Part shown: positions 11,901-23,750 of the stretch, piece by piece
Layout of the letters: each line of letters begins with the position of its first letter
How positions within the stretch are numbered: the first letter of the stretch is position 1
Source: Lingula anatina
Lineage: Eukaryota > Brachiopoda > Lingulata > Lingulida > Lingulidae
Assembly: GCF_001039355.2 (NCBI RefSeq)
Contig: NW_019775258.1
Span: 410,360 to 474,359, forward strand
DNA: 64,000 bases
Direction of reading: 5' to 3'
Notes under the pieces: model-generated
Databases searched by the model: none
What the model was told of the DNA's origin: nothing
Seen by the model: only the letters and a program-made list of their open reading frames with translations
Made by a program: the position numbers and the translations under genes

Positions 11901-14900
11901 CGGAGAGCAATGGCCTACCCACATATTGTCTATGTGGTTCAAATATTGCGATTTTAATGACCAAGGTAGCTGCTCATTCCCTTGGTTCTGTAAGTTATCT
12001 GCTATTAAAAGTGCTCGGTGTGAACGGACAATCTTACCGTGCAACCTAAAATTGTTCCTAAGGTGCCCTCTATCAAATGATAGTCAAGTGTTTCCCAGAT
12101 TATTCCTTTATATGATCTGGTGCAGGTTTTCGTCGATGACTACCATTTGTGTTTTGGCACCAATGTGGTATCCACACCTATTACTGACGTTGTCAATGAC
12201 CCTAATCACTTTACACGCGGCAAACGCATCGTCGTAGGTCTCCTCTGGATGTCTGTAAACTCTGTTTTGACTAGTTGGGCGCTGCAGGTGAAATCTGACC
12301 TCAATAAAGAAAGCCACGCGGTTTCAGTGTTCTACTCAGAAACGGCCATGGTCCCCAATTCATTAGAGAAACAGACGATGTTTTGCTGTTTACAGTGGGT
12401 ACCTCGGAGGTCGTCTGGTATTCTTACCTGCTAAAACCAGTTTGGCGTTCGCTAAGGGCCTTGAAAAACGCATTTTGGTGGCAATTTGCCCCTCATTCTG
12501 AACGGACTGGTTGGTTTTTGTTTAGTTGCAGCAGCGTATCCCGAAAGACTGTGGGTCCTGTACCCTGGTGGTGAGATTTCTATACATTGGGTGTGACCTC
12601 TGTGAAGGTACATCGGTCTGGGCATTACTCTATAAAACTGTGCGGACCGTTTCATTTGGCGCTATAATGTACCTGGCAATGTCTTTTTCGCACCATTCTG
12701 ACAGAATAACAGAATTTTAAAACACTTCTTGGCTCATTTTACGCACTGCAAAGCCGACCGCTGGCATGCAAAATTTCAAATTCTCATATTCAGGAGTTGT
12801 CGACATATGTCAGAACCATGCTTTGCAAACGGCCAAGCTTTGACCAGCCCAAAGGAGCACCACCCAATGAAATCACTGCCTATTACACAATGCAGCAGCG
12901 CAACAGACATTGTAGTCAGTTAATTGGTAGCGATACACCTGACTACACACTTCTCCGTTCATATATCTTATACGAGATCGGAGTTTTTTAAAAAAGAACG
13001 CACTGTTATCTCTGCATACCTTCGAAACTGAAATATTCCATATTAAATGTCAAGTTTGTATGAAAGAAAATAGTCTACGCCCAAATGAGACACTATCATA
13101 CGCCAGTTTTATTGCAATCGTTTGCAACCTCCTAGCGACATTTTTTTTCTAATGCTTGCGACCGGTTAGAAACTTGTAAGCGACCAAGCAACTAGAACCG
13201 TCAGTCCGTGCCGTTTCAAGTAACGTGATTTAACGTACACCTGTGGTTAAAGCGACCTACCGGCATCCAAGAAGAGACCGATAGGCAAAATTTGGGATAC
13301 CGATATATTTCATCTTCAGTCGTACTGGCTATCGGTGCACAAAAATGGCCTTCATGTGTCAACGATCGCTTGGGTCCTGTTAGCAACCTTATGCGACCAT
13401 TTTATAACCTATAGCAAACTCCTTGCTACTTTTTTTTTAAAACAACGTTTATTCAAAAGAATGAAGTGGAGGCAAGGCGCTGGAAGCATTATATGCTCTC
13501 CACAAAATTAAATAAGTAAATAAAAAAAATGGATAGGTATATACATATATACAACAGAGTAAGTGTAAAACTTCAAATATTATGGAGCACAAGTTAAGTA
13601 CAGAAAGAAAGAAGAAGAAAAGAGTACCTATTAAGTGATAACAAAGTTTACGAGAAGAAAATTTGCAACAGTTTCGAAGATAATTTCATTTTGGGTGGGT
13701 GATAAAGATCTATGACCGTAGAGAAATAGGGACAGCTTTTCTTTTTGAGTTTTAAAAGAGGTCTTGCTTGCATGTAGAATTTCATTTATTTTTTGGTAAA
13801 GGGGAGGGTACCTTCAATTGAGTGAGGGGCATCTGAAGAAGAAGTGCAGAGGGGTTTCAAGGGCACCACAGGTGCAGTGTGGTGTATCAATAGTAGTCCA
13901 GTTATGCCTAAACAATTCTGCTCTAAATAAACACCCAACCCTCGCTCTGTTAAGAATTTTTTCTTGATTTCTGTCCAAGTTTAGTGTTTTTGTTGAAAGC
14001 GACCCAGCAGTGAGGTGATTTTTAATCGAGTTCTTGAAAGATGAGATTGAAGGTAAAGATTTAGTGCTACCGAGGTTGCTAAAAGGATGCAAAAGGGTTA
14101 CTAGCGCAGTGTGACCAAGCATGTATGATGTTTTGCCTATTTCATTTCTAGAATAAACTGCATGAACTAAAAAAATGCATTTAGATTGATATAAACATTA
14201 AATAAAGAAATGTTTTATTAAAAGTGAACTGTCAATTTGTTAGCTTGTTATCTATTAAGTTATCTATATTTTGTACAGATTTAAAGAAAAAAAGCGTGTC
14301 TATAAACATTTTGTTGTCACTGGACGCAATGTTTCCAGGCAGTAGAGAAAGTATTTTGGCCTATTTCCTCTACTATAAATTTTGTTTTGCACCCATACTT
14401 AAAAGTTGCACCATGCTGAATTTTCTGACCAACATTTTCTTGTAGAACTGTAACAATAGTTTCATATTGTTCTCGCGTTAAAAAGTATTTTTGACGCACA
14501 GACTCATATACAGTTGCTAAATGCTCATCTAGAAGTTTGAGTTTTATATTGTTTCTCTGCCATAGTGCGTGAAGCATGCATGTAAAGGCTGAAAGGACAG
14601 TCAAATAAGCTTTCACTTATATAGCAAAACTTTTTCATATAATAATTACCACAGACACTGTTTTCACCGTTTTACTTTCATCAACCTGATCACAGTCACT
14701 GTACCTTGCTGTCTCGATCACCTACGTTTTTCAAAGTTGATTGACTAAAATTTAACTGATAAATCAATATCACAAAAATTACCTAAAAAAAATGTTATGC
14801 GATGTTTGGGGCAGTAGAGGAGTTGTCTTTGGACTATTTTCTCTACAGGGATTTTTCAAGTGAAACTGATTACTATTCATAAAGGAGGCTTTGATCAACC

Positions 14901-15799
14901 TGATAACTGTCACCGCATCTCGTTGTCTAACCTGAGTTTTTGAATAAAATATACCTGATTGAATAAAAATTACAATAGTTAACTAAAAAAACCTACCTGA
15001 ATTTTTTCATAAACATTACTAAGCTCAATATTCTAATATTTTTACTGAGTTCAATTTTTTCACTTGAATGAAATCTACATACATGTGTATTACTTTGTAA
15101 ATGGAATGACCAGTGTAATCTTGGGAAAATGAACAGGTTTTTCTAAAATTCATAATAATTTGAAAGCTTTCACTGCAACACATTTCATGAAACATTCCTT
15201 TACTAAATATTCTCATCAATTTTATTGATAGATTTCTCTTATATTGTATTAATATTGAATTTTTTTTTCTTTCTATATGCGTGCTATAATTTAACAAAAA
15301 TATTATCATCAGATTTTTTCACGACCCATATAAAATGAATACAACTAAATTTATTGTGGCTGCTAGTGTTGATTTTTAATATTTCACAATTGTTAATGTA
15401 CACTTATATATTTTTTGTTTTATTTATTTATTTATTTATTCATTTATTTCAGACGACCAAGGAGATGATTCCTTCCTAGAAGGCACGAAAACAGGTAGTC
15501 TTTCGTTCAGAGCGCTGTTAAATTTTCGGGATATACCTGCAGATTCCAATCCTAGCATGGACGATGAGTTGCCGGTAAAAGCATATTATACATATTGAAT
15601 ATTTATAATTACGTACTTTTAGAGACAGTGCGCACCAGTGTGTCTACATTCGTTTCTAAACATTCAAACTGTTGACTAGTGGTTTTATTTCAAAATGCTC
15701 ATGCATTTCTCAAAAAAAAAAAAAAAAAAGGCATGATGTCATTTTTTTTTATCTTAGCTGCATTTATTCTGATCATAGTTCTGTATTCATGTGTTCAAG

Positions 15800-15881
<82 letters not shown>

Positions 15882-16541
15882 TTTATAGAACGAGGCAGAA
15901 CAGCTTAGTTCCGACATGTAGTTATTTGGGTTCAGCTTGCTAATTGACTTTTCTCTCTAATGTATTTGCAGCACTCAAATCAGCAGGAAATTTGTCCTCC
16001 TGGCTATGTGAACGACGGAAAAGAGTGCCAGGCTATACTGTACAACATAACGACGATCAAACAAGATTTGTTTGTGGAGTTAGAACCTATAAACTGGCGT
16101 CCGACAAAGCGCCTCACATGCAACAGACTTCTGTTTGATGAACGGTTGGTTCACGTGTTTGACGAGGCAGGTGCCCATTTCTACCAATGTAGCGTTAAGG
16201 AAAATTCGCAAACGGGCAACGTAACATTTGTTCTCGCCGCGTCATTTCAACTGAGGGAAGTTTTCTCCGACTACAGTCAAGTTCGCAAAATCGTCCCTTG
16301 TGAGCAGGCCGACATTGAGCGTGCTTTGACTAACATGACGTTTCATCTTGAAGGAAAACCGATACAGATACGTGCAAGATATAACAAAACTTGTAATTCC
16401 GATGTCACCCCTGTACCACGGCCGAAAATTCCTGAAATGACCACCTTTGGCAGCTCCACCAAGACCAGTCACGGCAACTTTGGCACCTTCAACAAGATGC
16501 TGTTGGTCTTGAGTTTGATCGCATCCACAGTCTTGTACTGA
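8935..16541 (+). CDS. gene A: secreted or GPI-anchored somatomedin-B-like ectodomain protein
   Basis: Three exons: 8935-9946, 15453-15574 and 15972-16541 (phases 1 and 0), giving 567 residues. Residues 1 to about 22 are a signal peptide ending in Ala-Gln. A somatomedin-B-like domain follows (about 38-80) with the core Cys-Tyr-Cys-Asp-Asp-x-Cys and Asp-Cys-Cys. Further on are repeats of Tyr-Arg-Asn-x-x-Cys-x-x-Cys, a hallmark of methuselah-like and related invertebrate GPCR ectodomains. Exon 2 is an acidic linker. Exon 3 starts with a Cys-Pro-Pro-Gly-Tyr module and ends in a polar spacer plus about 15 hydrophobic residues at the very C-terminus, as in GPI-anchor signals. No seven-helix domain follows. 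The likely product is a cell-surface or shed binding protein; ligand unknown. Intron 1 (5.5 kb) carries a Tc1-like element and a LINE fragment. Intron 2 carries a CA/TA microsatellite. Confidence 0.75.
9960..10860. repeat. degenerate repeat rich in GGTTGC/GCAACC motifs (gene A intron 1)
   Basis: Many dispersed ggttgc and gcaacc words occur at about 9985-10230 and 10600-10830, and again at about 13100-13440, on both sides of the Tc1-like element. This suggests an old inverted-repeat element that was later interrupted. Boundaries could not be fixed by eye. Confidence 0.35.
11438..13058 (-). mobile_element. Tc1-like transposon, family 1, degenerate copy
   Basis: The terminal inverted repeats begin cagacttgac and end gtcaagtttg, with TA at both outer edges (11436-11437 and 13059-13060), the Tc1/mariner target-site duplication. 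The element is about 1.62 kb and contains a broken minus-strand transposase. A sister copy lies at 22319-24138 and a left-end piece at 18997-19350. Confidence 0.85.
11743..12320 (-). pseudogene. Tc1-like transposase remnant (family 1)
   Basis: Minus-strand frames carry recognisable Tc1 DDE-transposase segments. About 12320-12108 holds the Arg-Phe-His and Gly-Ala-Lys-Thr region. About 12044-11817 holds the Gln-Gly-Asn and Asn-His-Ile-Asp-Asn-Met-Trp region, the latter in place of the usual Asn-Pro-Ile-Glu-Asn-x-Trp; the catalytic Glu reads Asp here. Frames are interrupted by stops and shifts, so no active enzyme is expected. Confidence 0.7.
13430..14140 (-). mobile_element. LINE 3' fragment (non-LTR retrotransposon)
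   Basis: The minus-strand frame 14122-13814 ends with a Cys-x-Cys-Gly plus Glu-Thr-x-x-His-Phe and Cys-Pro module, the zinc-knuckle-like C-terminus of many LINE reverse-transcriptase ORFs. About 370 bases of 3' UTR follow on the minus strand, ending in an A-rich tail that reads as T-rich on the plus strand at 13428-13440. The 5' part is missing, as is usual for LINE insertions. Confidence 0.6.
14317..14616 (-). other. unrecognised 99-codon open frame in gene A intron 1
   Basis: The frame includes a Leu-Thr-Arg-Glu-Gln-Tyr segment and a later Phe-Ile-Val-Glu-Glu-Ile-Gly segment. The layout faintly recalls the region ahead of integrase domains in gypsy/Ginger-type elements, but I cannot assign it. 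It lies inside an intron next to a LINE fragment, so a transposon relic is more likely than a host gene. Confidence 0.25.
15801..15879. repeat. (CA)n(TA)n microsatellite
   Basis: About 38 bases of CA repeats pass directly into about 41 bases of TA repeats in intron 2 of gene A, roughly 90 bases before exon 3. Confidence 0.95.
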
Positions 16542-17067
16542 ACATCAGACATTAACTCTGTATACGGAAAGTAAAATTGATGACAGCCCTTGGAACAAGG
16601 CGAACTGTATCTTCTTGACACTGACATGTTCGCTCAATGCTGCCATTTCAAGTAAAAAAAATGAGTTGACATTTTAGGCGTGTTATTTATTTAGGTCACT
16701 ATCGCAACGAAGGTTTTATGTGAAGTCGACTTTCTGGGTTAGGAGTGTGTGGTAAGCCGACAAACTAAATGTTATAGTAGAAAGTGTCCCTGGTATCTTC
16801 CAGGCGCAGATCGTTGATTTAACTTTGCACCTAAGTTGAAAGCAGCTGACTTAGACGTTGATGTACTAAGATTCAATGTTGATTTTACGTTGACTGATCG
16901 GCCTTGAATGTCCAATTCTGATTCAAGGATCAATAGATTGGATTGAAATATGAAATATGAGGTAGATGAGCATATTTTTGTAAAAGGCCTACATGTTAAT
17001 GAAAAGAGTTGTGAAGAGGAACAATATAAACTAATAACAATGAAAACTAAAAACTGCTTATTGTCGG
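16542..17067. other. 3' flank of gene A, homologous to gene C 3' flank
   Basis: The sequence around ccctggtatcttccaggcgc (16790-16809) and its neighbours matches about 39540-39800 downstream of gene C. This shows that the duplication unit extends beyond the stop codon. No open reading frame of interest. Confidence 0.6.
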
Positions 17068-17566
17068 CATATTTGAAAAATAAACTTGATGTCAAAGCGG
17101 TTAATACTGTCTTCCTGACTCGAATTTTGTTCTGCAATTTCTTCAGTAAAAGGTGACACTGGCTTTCCAGATGGATCCCTGCTCCGCCTATGCCTTGAAT
17201 AGACATTTGTTTTCGCTCTTTTGCCCGATCAGAAAAAAATACACAGACAAGATTTCTGCTGTTATTGTAGCTTTCTTTTTTTTAATTGTTAAATAAAACA
17301 AACTGAACTATTTAAAAGAGCCTTACATGTATATCATTAATATATATCATCATTAAATCATCTGTCAACGTTGAAGCTTTGGACTTTTTTTTTTTTGGGG
17401 GGGGGGGTAGGGGGCTCAGCATTATTAGTAAAATGGTCACCAACAAAACTGTATATAAAACGTAATTGAGGCGTTTGTATGAGTGGCTAAAACCAGCATG
17501 ACAGTAACACAATTAACACGATTGGTTCATGATATTGCTGGCCATTTTCACCAAGGTTGACTCAAT
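17068..17566 (-). pseudogene. TTLL4-like pseudogene fragment (exons 1 and 2)
   Basis: On the minus strand, 17566 to about 17470 matches exon 1 of TTLL gene T1 (59247-59151), and about 17160-17068 matches part of exon 2 (58871-58632), in the same order. The start codon is ATT instead of ATG (17564-17566). A small insertion shifts the signal-peptide frame and a TAA stop follows. It lies just downstream of gene A in convergent orientation, as intact TTLL genes lie downstream of gene D. Confidence 0.75.
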
Positions 17567-18449
17567 GATTTCAGACTTGAACGACTTGTACATCTGCCTG
17601 GTATTTATCAGAAAAATACAGTTGTTAAGGTTTACGTGCATCTTATTGACTACAGCCGCTGAGCGTGTACTGATAAACCGTGGTATCTGCGTTAGATGAG
17701 ATATCGCTATGTGAAGGAATCACTGCCGCCACGATTCAGGTTGCTCAACTATCGCATTCGTTGGCATATGGAATTAAAACATAGTTCCATGGCAATACAT
17801 GTGCCATTCACTGCTTTCATGTCACAATGTGGTGAGCACTCTGGTAATAAATTGAAATTTAAGGATAATTTTGCAAGACTCCAGTTCTCTGTGTGGCCCT
17901 AGGTAGAAATGGAGACAAGGGCGACCCACACCCAGGACACCAAGAAACCTAGAGGTATGAACGGCTCTAGTAATGGGTCACAAACAGCTAGGGCATAGGG
18001 TCACTGCGCACCATTACACTATCAAAACCCAGTAACACTGGGCTCCGTAAATCGAAAGCATCGCGTATTGAGAATAGCGATATGGCATAGAGGCTACAAT
18101 GTATTATATGGGACGAGTATTGGCGAGTTATGGAATCGAAGCGCTTGCGCTCGGTCCCAATGCGCGATGCTTTCAAGTAACGGGGCCCTGGTCTGCGACG
18201 GTCGATGTGATCGGCTGAGTAGTCATCATTTTGAAAATTTCGATGAGTTTTGTCCTCCTCAATCAATCACAACTTACAACAATCTGTTCTTTATAACGAC
18301 TCTTATCTTTGTATTTGAGCCTAATGGTGCAATAGCAGCTGTGTAGGAAATGTTCGTGTGGTATTGAATCACTTATAAATTATGTACAGAAATGTGTTAA
18401 CTGATTTTGTCTGCAATGTTTAAGTACTCACCGGAGCTAACATAGCGGA
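17567..18449. other. intergenic, no gene recognised
   Basis: Short open frames on both strands without recognised motifs. The first 100 bases may be the decayed upstream region of the TTLL pseudogene. Confidence 0.45.
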
Positions 18450-18820
18450 TAATCAGTACAGTAATAATAATAATTATAATAATAATATATATTATGCTGC
18501 AAAGATATACGCAGTGATGAGAGAAGAGAGAAGAATCATCATCATAATAATTTTATTCATAGCTATGTTGTCTGACTATAAGATAACTATAATAATAATA
18601 TTAATAACAGAATTTAAAAAAAACTATCGGCTACGTACCTGCAAAGATATACACAGTGATGAGAGAAGAATCATCATCATAATAATCTTATTCATAGCTA
18701 TGATGTTTGACTATATGATAACTATAATAATAACAATAATAATAATATTAATAAAAGAATTTAAAAACTATCGACCACGTACCTGCAAAGATATATACAC
18801 AGTGCTGAGAGAAGAAGAAT
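18450..18820. repeat. imperfect tandem repeat (about 144-bp unit) with trinucleotide runs
   Basis: The word tgcaaagatata recurs at about 18496, 18640 and 18783, and the sequence between (agagaagaatcatcatcat, tattcatagctatg, aataataat runs) is repeated. The 102-codon frame across it is low-complexity and is not a gene. Confidence 0.75.
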
Positions 18821-18996
18821 GACAGAAAGGGCGACAACGATATTTATATACTAAGAAAGGCGGGAAAGGTGGCCAATGAGAATGAGAATGTAAGATGACG
18901 CCCGCGTGACATAACAAAATACGAACATAAGAGAACACAAAATATCCAGACGGCTACACATAAAAAATAAAGAAAAATGAAAAAACATGTAATATA

Positions 18997-20543
18997 CAGA
19001 CTTGACATTTAATATGGAATATTTTTTTCGAAATAATTTTTTATCAGTTTTTTTCCTATTTTGCGGACTGATAAATGAAAATAAGGATTAAAATCGTGTT
19101 TTAATAACTTTAAATTATCTATTTGATGTCATTGTGACATCAGTTCATTAATGGAATTCGCCAGAGAAACAAACAAAAACACATTGCCTATTCTATGTCA
19201 TACGACTCCCATTAAAAGAGATATTTGGATCTCCATAGTTTCCAAATTATCGTATGTAACAGGGTAATACGCTCCACAAAAGACCCTCATGTCAGTTGCT
19301 AGTCACAGTAATGGTCGTTGTTACGCCTGGCCCCTTCGTGGCTGTTGTCANACTCCAATACCTCGACCAGGGTGTCCGCGTATCACACCAAGAAGACAGG
19401 ATCGCCTTCTCCTTAGAGGACGCCGTGCTGGTTGTACAAATGCAACCAGTGTCCTCAGAAAAGAGAGGCAGAATGTCATTCAAACGCCCGTTTCAAGGTC
19501 AATCGTGAACAAGAGATTACTGCAAGCCGTTTATTTTGCACGAAGGCCAGTAGGGAAACCACTGTTAACAGCAGGTCATATACAGCGACGTCTGCAATGG
19601 GCTGGGGACCACGTGCGTTTGCAGCCAAAACACTGGAATCACGTCGTTTTCAGTAATGAGGCCACATATGGATCTTTTAGGGTTGATGGTCGAATCCGTG
19701 TCCACCGACGTGTACGAGGGACATAAAACGATGATTGTGTACTACCTAGGGTGCAAGCAGGGGGTTGTAACGTCTCTGTTTGAGGAGAATTTCATGTCGG
19801 TGCCCAGAACCAGTTGGTTTTTCTAAGAGGCAACCTCAGCCAGGATTCCTACAGAGACATTCTACAGCAAACGATGCTTCGATTGGTAAGAGCCATCTTC
19901 AGGAACAACTTTGTGTACCAAGACGACTGCGCAACCCCACATCGAGGCCGCAGAATCACTGTTTTTCTTCAAAACCAATGGGTTCAGCAAATGCCCTGGC
20001 CTGCAAACTCTCCAGATATGAACCCAATTGAAAATATTTGGGCAAAAGTAACTCACAGAATTAATAGCTATGGTCATCGACCGGTAAATAGTGATGAACT
20101 GTGACAGGCAAATATCACTGCGTGGAATGATATCCCCATCCAAACTCTAAAAAACGTGTTACAGGGTATGCCATGTAGGATGAGGGCGCTGCAAGCGGCT
20201 GCTGGATGTCATACCCGCAATAACTGGCTTTTCATGATTTACTGTAGTGAGTTCTTTGACTCTGTTACATATCACTGTCCGGAGGCTATCATTTACTTTA
20301 ATATCTTAGCTTAAAGTTAATACTGACATTAAACTGTTGATATGGTTTTCTGGGGGTGTTCCTTTCTTTTGAATGGCATCTTATGTCAGATTTGATATCA
20401 TTGACCAAAATATCTCACAACAGAAGACTGGATGTTTTTATTACTCAGTGGCATACTTTTTTAATGACTCAAGCCAAAAAAAATTGAATCAGTACTCAAA
20501 AATAACAATGATCAAAAATATTCCATATTAAGTAGCAACCCTG
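18997..20543 (+). mobile_element. chimeric Tc1-like element joined at an N
   Basis: The left end (18997-19350) is the family-1 terminus (cagacttgac...), preceded by TA. The right end (ttaagtagcaaccctg, ending 20543, followed by TA) belongs to family 2, as in the copy at 47361-49586. The switch falls exactly at the single N at 19351. Either two elements recombined or the assembly joined unlinked reads there. Confidence 0.7.
19352..20225 (+). pseudogene. Tc1-like transposase remnant (family 2)
   Basis: The plus-strand frames, once their shifts are noted, cover most of a Tc1 transposase. They include the N-terminal Pro-Arg-Pro-Gly-Cys-Pro-Arg-Ile-Thr segment and a Phe-Ser-Asn-Glu segment where the family has Phe-Ser-Asp-Glu, so the first catalytic Asp is replaced by Asn. 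They also include Tyr-Gln-Asp-Asp-Cys-Ala-Thr-Pro-His (second Asp) and Asn-Pro-Ile-Glu-Asn-Ile-Trp (Glu). Frameshifts and stops make it non-functional. Confidence 0.8.
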
Positions 20544-20545
20544 TA

Positions 20546-21161
20546 GAGACGAATATACACAAGGATCGTTCATATTTCTATGTAAACATTTGTTTTTTAA
20601 AACTTAGCATTTGGGCAAGACGCAACCTAGTAAGCCAATGTCAACAGTCACAATTTTACAAGTTATCAATTCGACAGGAAGCAAACTCGTGGTCAGTATT
20701 TTGGAATAAAACGTAGAAATATCCATAGGTGCTGTTTACCCTTAGAAATCATAAAAAATATAGAAACACATTTAGATAATATGGCACTAGGCCCATAATA
20801 CATTGTACTAGTACTGTTTTGCTGCATGTATCACATGTATTACACAACAGTTTGTATCTCACGTATATGTGCATGTGGCACGTTCCTTCTAAATACACTT
20901 TAATAGGGTTTTAAGAGAGTGCATTTACCACAGTTATCGGTGATGTGTTATTAAAACCAGTTCGTGTTTACAGGCTTTGAAGAGATAGCTGGGGAAATGT
21001 TGGCGAAAAAATAACAAATATGCATTAAGCACATTGACAGCAATTTATTATCACTAATTCCTCGTTTTTTGAGTTAAAATGGAGACTCGTCTTTTAATTA
21101 TAGGCTGATTTGTAAGCGGGCCCTGACTTGGATCGATTTAATGTTTTTGTCTTTTTCACAG
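20546..21161. other. intergenic or intronic, nothing recognised
   Basis: AT-rich sequence between a transposon and the EGF exon. No upstream exon or signal peptide for the EGF protein was found here. Confidence 0.45.
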
Positions 21162-21781
21162 GAAGTACATCTACAACAGCGCCATGTTCTGCAAATCCCT
21201 GCAAAAGCGGCGCGCAATGTAAAGAGACTGATTATGGCGCTACCGGTACGTTTAAAAACCAGCTCGGTGACTTCCAATGTATATGTCCTCCATTTTACAC
21301 TGGCAAGTATTGTGAAAACCTAATCGATTTCTGTCAGTCCAACCCATGTCAGCATGGGTCCACTTGCGCTCCGAAGCTTGGGGGCTACAACTGCACCTGT
21401 CCAGCCACCCACAAGGGAACCCATTGCCAAACCCGTGTCAACCCTTGCACCAGCTCCCCCTGTCTTCATGGCGGACGCTGTATCACACAGCTCGATGGGA
21501 CCTTCAATTGCACGTGCCCTAAGTTGTGGACCGGGACCCGCTGTGAGCGATGCCTGTGTAAGAACGGAGGTAGATGTGACTACAGTCCCACTGACGGCCA
21601 CGTGTGTCGCTGCCAAGCTGGGTTCATCGGGAAGAAGTGTGAGACTGAGGAAAATGAGTGCAACAGCTATCCATGCTGGTATGGCACATGTATTGACTTG
21701 GTTAACGATTATAAATGTGCCTGTGACCCTGGCTACACAGGCAAAGACTGTAACGTCAAGTCTGGCAGTTTGATTGGGTAA
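21162..21781 (+). CDS. five-EGF-repeat exon of an extracellular protein (parent gene unresolved)
   Basis: A polypyrimidine tract and acceptor (ctttttcacag) start a long exon in phase 1. It encodes a Ser/Thr stretch and five EGF-like modules in a row, each with six cysteines in the usual order and the Gly-x-x-Cys ending. The fourth is the shortest; the first has a longer loop with Asp-Tyr-Gly-Ala-Thr-Gly. EGF arrays are extracellular interaction modules, as in Notch-type, fibropellin-type and matrix proteins. The frame ends at TAA 21779-21781, shortly after the fifth module. A gtaaaa sequence overlapping the stop could instead be a splice donor. No start exon was recognised upstream, and the nearest plus-strand gene (A) already has its own stop. 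It may be the terminal exon of an unseen gene, or an exon stranded by duplication. Confidence 0.7.
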
Positions 21782-22318
21782 AATATTGGAAGAGTTAAAT
21801 ACCCTTTTCACCTCGAGCGGTACACTTTTCTGTATGATACTAGTTTGAAAGTGTGTCAACTATGTAGCCATGCAGGCAGTAACGTAAGATAGATCGCCTA
21901 TAGGGTATTGTAACCTTTATTGCCATCTATACCGAAAATGATGTTTTCCTGCATCTAATAAATCAGTAATGCATCTATCTTTGTTCTGATTTAAAACGAA
22001 AATCTCAAAGAAAATCTACCAGAAAATCTAAACCATCGGCGTTTGCAATGCATAAGCATAGGCAACTCAAAGCTTTAATCGTCAATTTAACACCTTTCTA
22101 TTTTGAGGTGAGACAGCAATCGGGATGCGGCGTAACTTTATCCCTGAACAGAATTTTATCTCAAAATTGGCAGTTTACCACAAGTGTATGGCTGTAATGC
22201 AGTGTCGTCATTTTTCTTTTAAAACGGCATACATTTACCGAGGGAGGGTGCTATCATAGTTGTTGAGACGATATAAGAGTGGTGCTTAAAATTGTTAAAT
22301 TATCATCACCATTAGATA
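21782..22318. other. intergenic, nothing recognised
   Basis: Low-complexity AT-rich sequence between the EGF exon and the second family-1 Tc1-like copy. Confidence 0.45.
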
Positions 22319-22689
22319 CAGACTTGACATTTAATATGGAATATTTTTTCCAAATAATTTTTTTATCAGTTTTTTCCTATTTTGCTGACTGATAAATGAA
22401 AATAAGGATTAAAATCCTGTTTTAATAACTTTAAATTATCTCTTTGATGTCACTGAGACATCAGTTCATTAATGGAATTCGCCAGAGAAGCAAACAAAAA
22501 CACATTGCCTATTCTATGTCATACGACTCCCATTAAAAGAGATATTTTGGATCTCCATATTTTCCAAATTATCGTCTGTAAAAGGGCAATACGCTCCACA
22601 AAAGACCCTCATGTCAGTTGCTTGTCACAGTAATGGTCGTTGTTACGCCTGGCCTCTTCGTGGCTGTTGCCAGGGCTCTCAAGCGGCAA

Positions 22690-23220
22690 GGCATTTCTTG
22701 GGGGTAGGTTTTAGAGTTCAATCTGGAATAGCATTCCAGGCATCGGTCTAAAATTGTCCAATCTGGTCCAGTTTTGTTGTAGGACATGTAGGCAGTTGAT
22801 TGGTGAGTAATGGTCTACCGAAATTTTGTCTATGTGGTTCAAATGTGGCGATTTTGATGACCAGGGTAGCTGCTCATTCCCTTGGTTCTGTAAGTTATCT
22901 GCTATTAAAAGTGCTCTGTGTGAACCTACAACCTCATCGTGCAACCTAGAATTGTTCCTAAGGTGCCCCCTATCAAATGATAGTCAAGTGGTTTCGAGAT
23001 TATTCCTTTATTTAATCTGGTTCAGGTTTTCGTCGATGACTACCATTGGTGTTTTGGCACCAATGTGGAATCTACTCCAAATACTGACGCTGTCAATCAC
23101 CCTTGTCACTTTAGACCCGGCATATGCTTCGTCGTAGGCCTCCTCTGGATATCTGTAAACTCTGTTTTGAGTAATTGGGCGGTACAGGTGAAATCTGACC
23201 TCAATAAAGAAAGCCACGCA
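22690..23220 (-). pseudogene. Tc1-like transposase remnant (family 1, second copy)
   Basis: Minus-strand segments at about 23217-23008 and 22944-22711 parallel those in the first copy, including the Gly-Ala-Lys-Thr-Pro-Met and Asn-Gln-Gly-Asn-Glu-Gln segments. Stops and frame changes separate them. Confidence 0.65.
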
Positions 23221-23750
23221 GTTTCAGTGTTCTACCCAGAATCGTTCATGGCCCCCAATTCATTAGAGAAACAGACGACGATGTTTTACTGTATACAGTG
23301 GGCACCTCGGAGGTCATTTGGTGTTCTTACCTGCTTAAACCAGTTTGGTGTTCGCTAAGGACTTTGAAAAACGCATTTTAGTGGCAATTTACCCCTCGTT
23401 CTGAACGGACTAAGTGTTTTTTTTATTAGTTGCAGCAGCGTATCCCGAAAGACAGTGGGTCCTGTACCCTGTAGGTAAAATTTTGATGCATTGGGTGTGA
23501 CCTCTGTGTAGGTACATCAGTCTGGGCATTACTCTATAAAACTGTTGGGACCGTTCCGTTTGGCGCTATGATCTGTCTGGTTATGTCTATCTTTTTCGCG
23601 TCATTCTGCCTTAGATTAACAAATTTGTAATGCACTACTTGACTCATCTTACGCACTGCAAAACTGACCGCTTGCATGCAAAATTTCAAATTCTTCTATG
23701 CAGTAGTTGCCGAAATATGGATACTTTTTTGACAGAACCAAGCTTTGCCT

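Noticed and set aside
21320-21859. 179-codon frame antisense to the EGF exon
   Set aside because: It is a shadow of the cysteine-rich coding strand; the EGF pattern on the plus strand is unambiguous.
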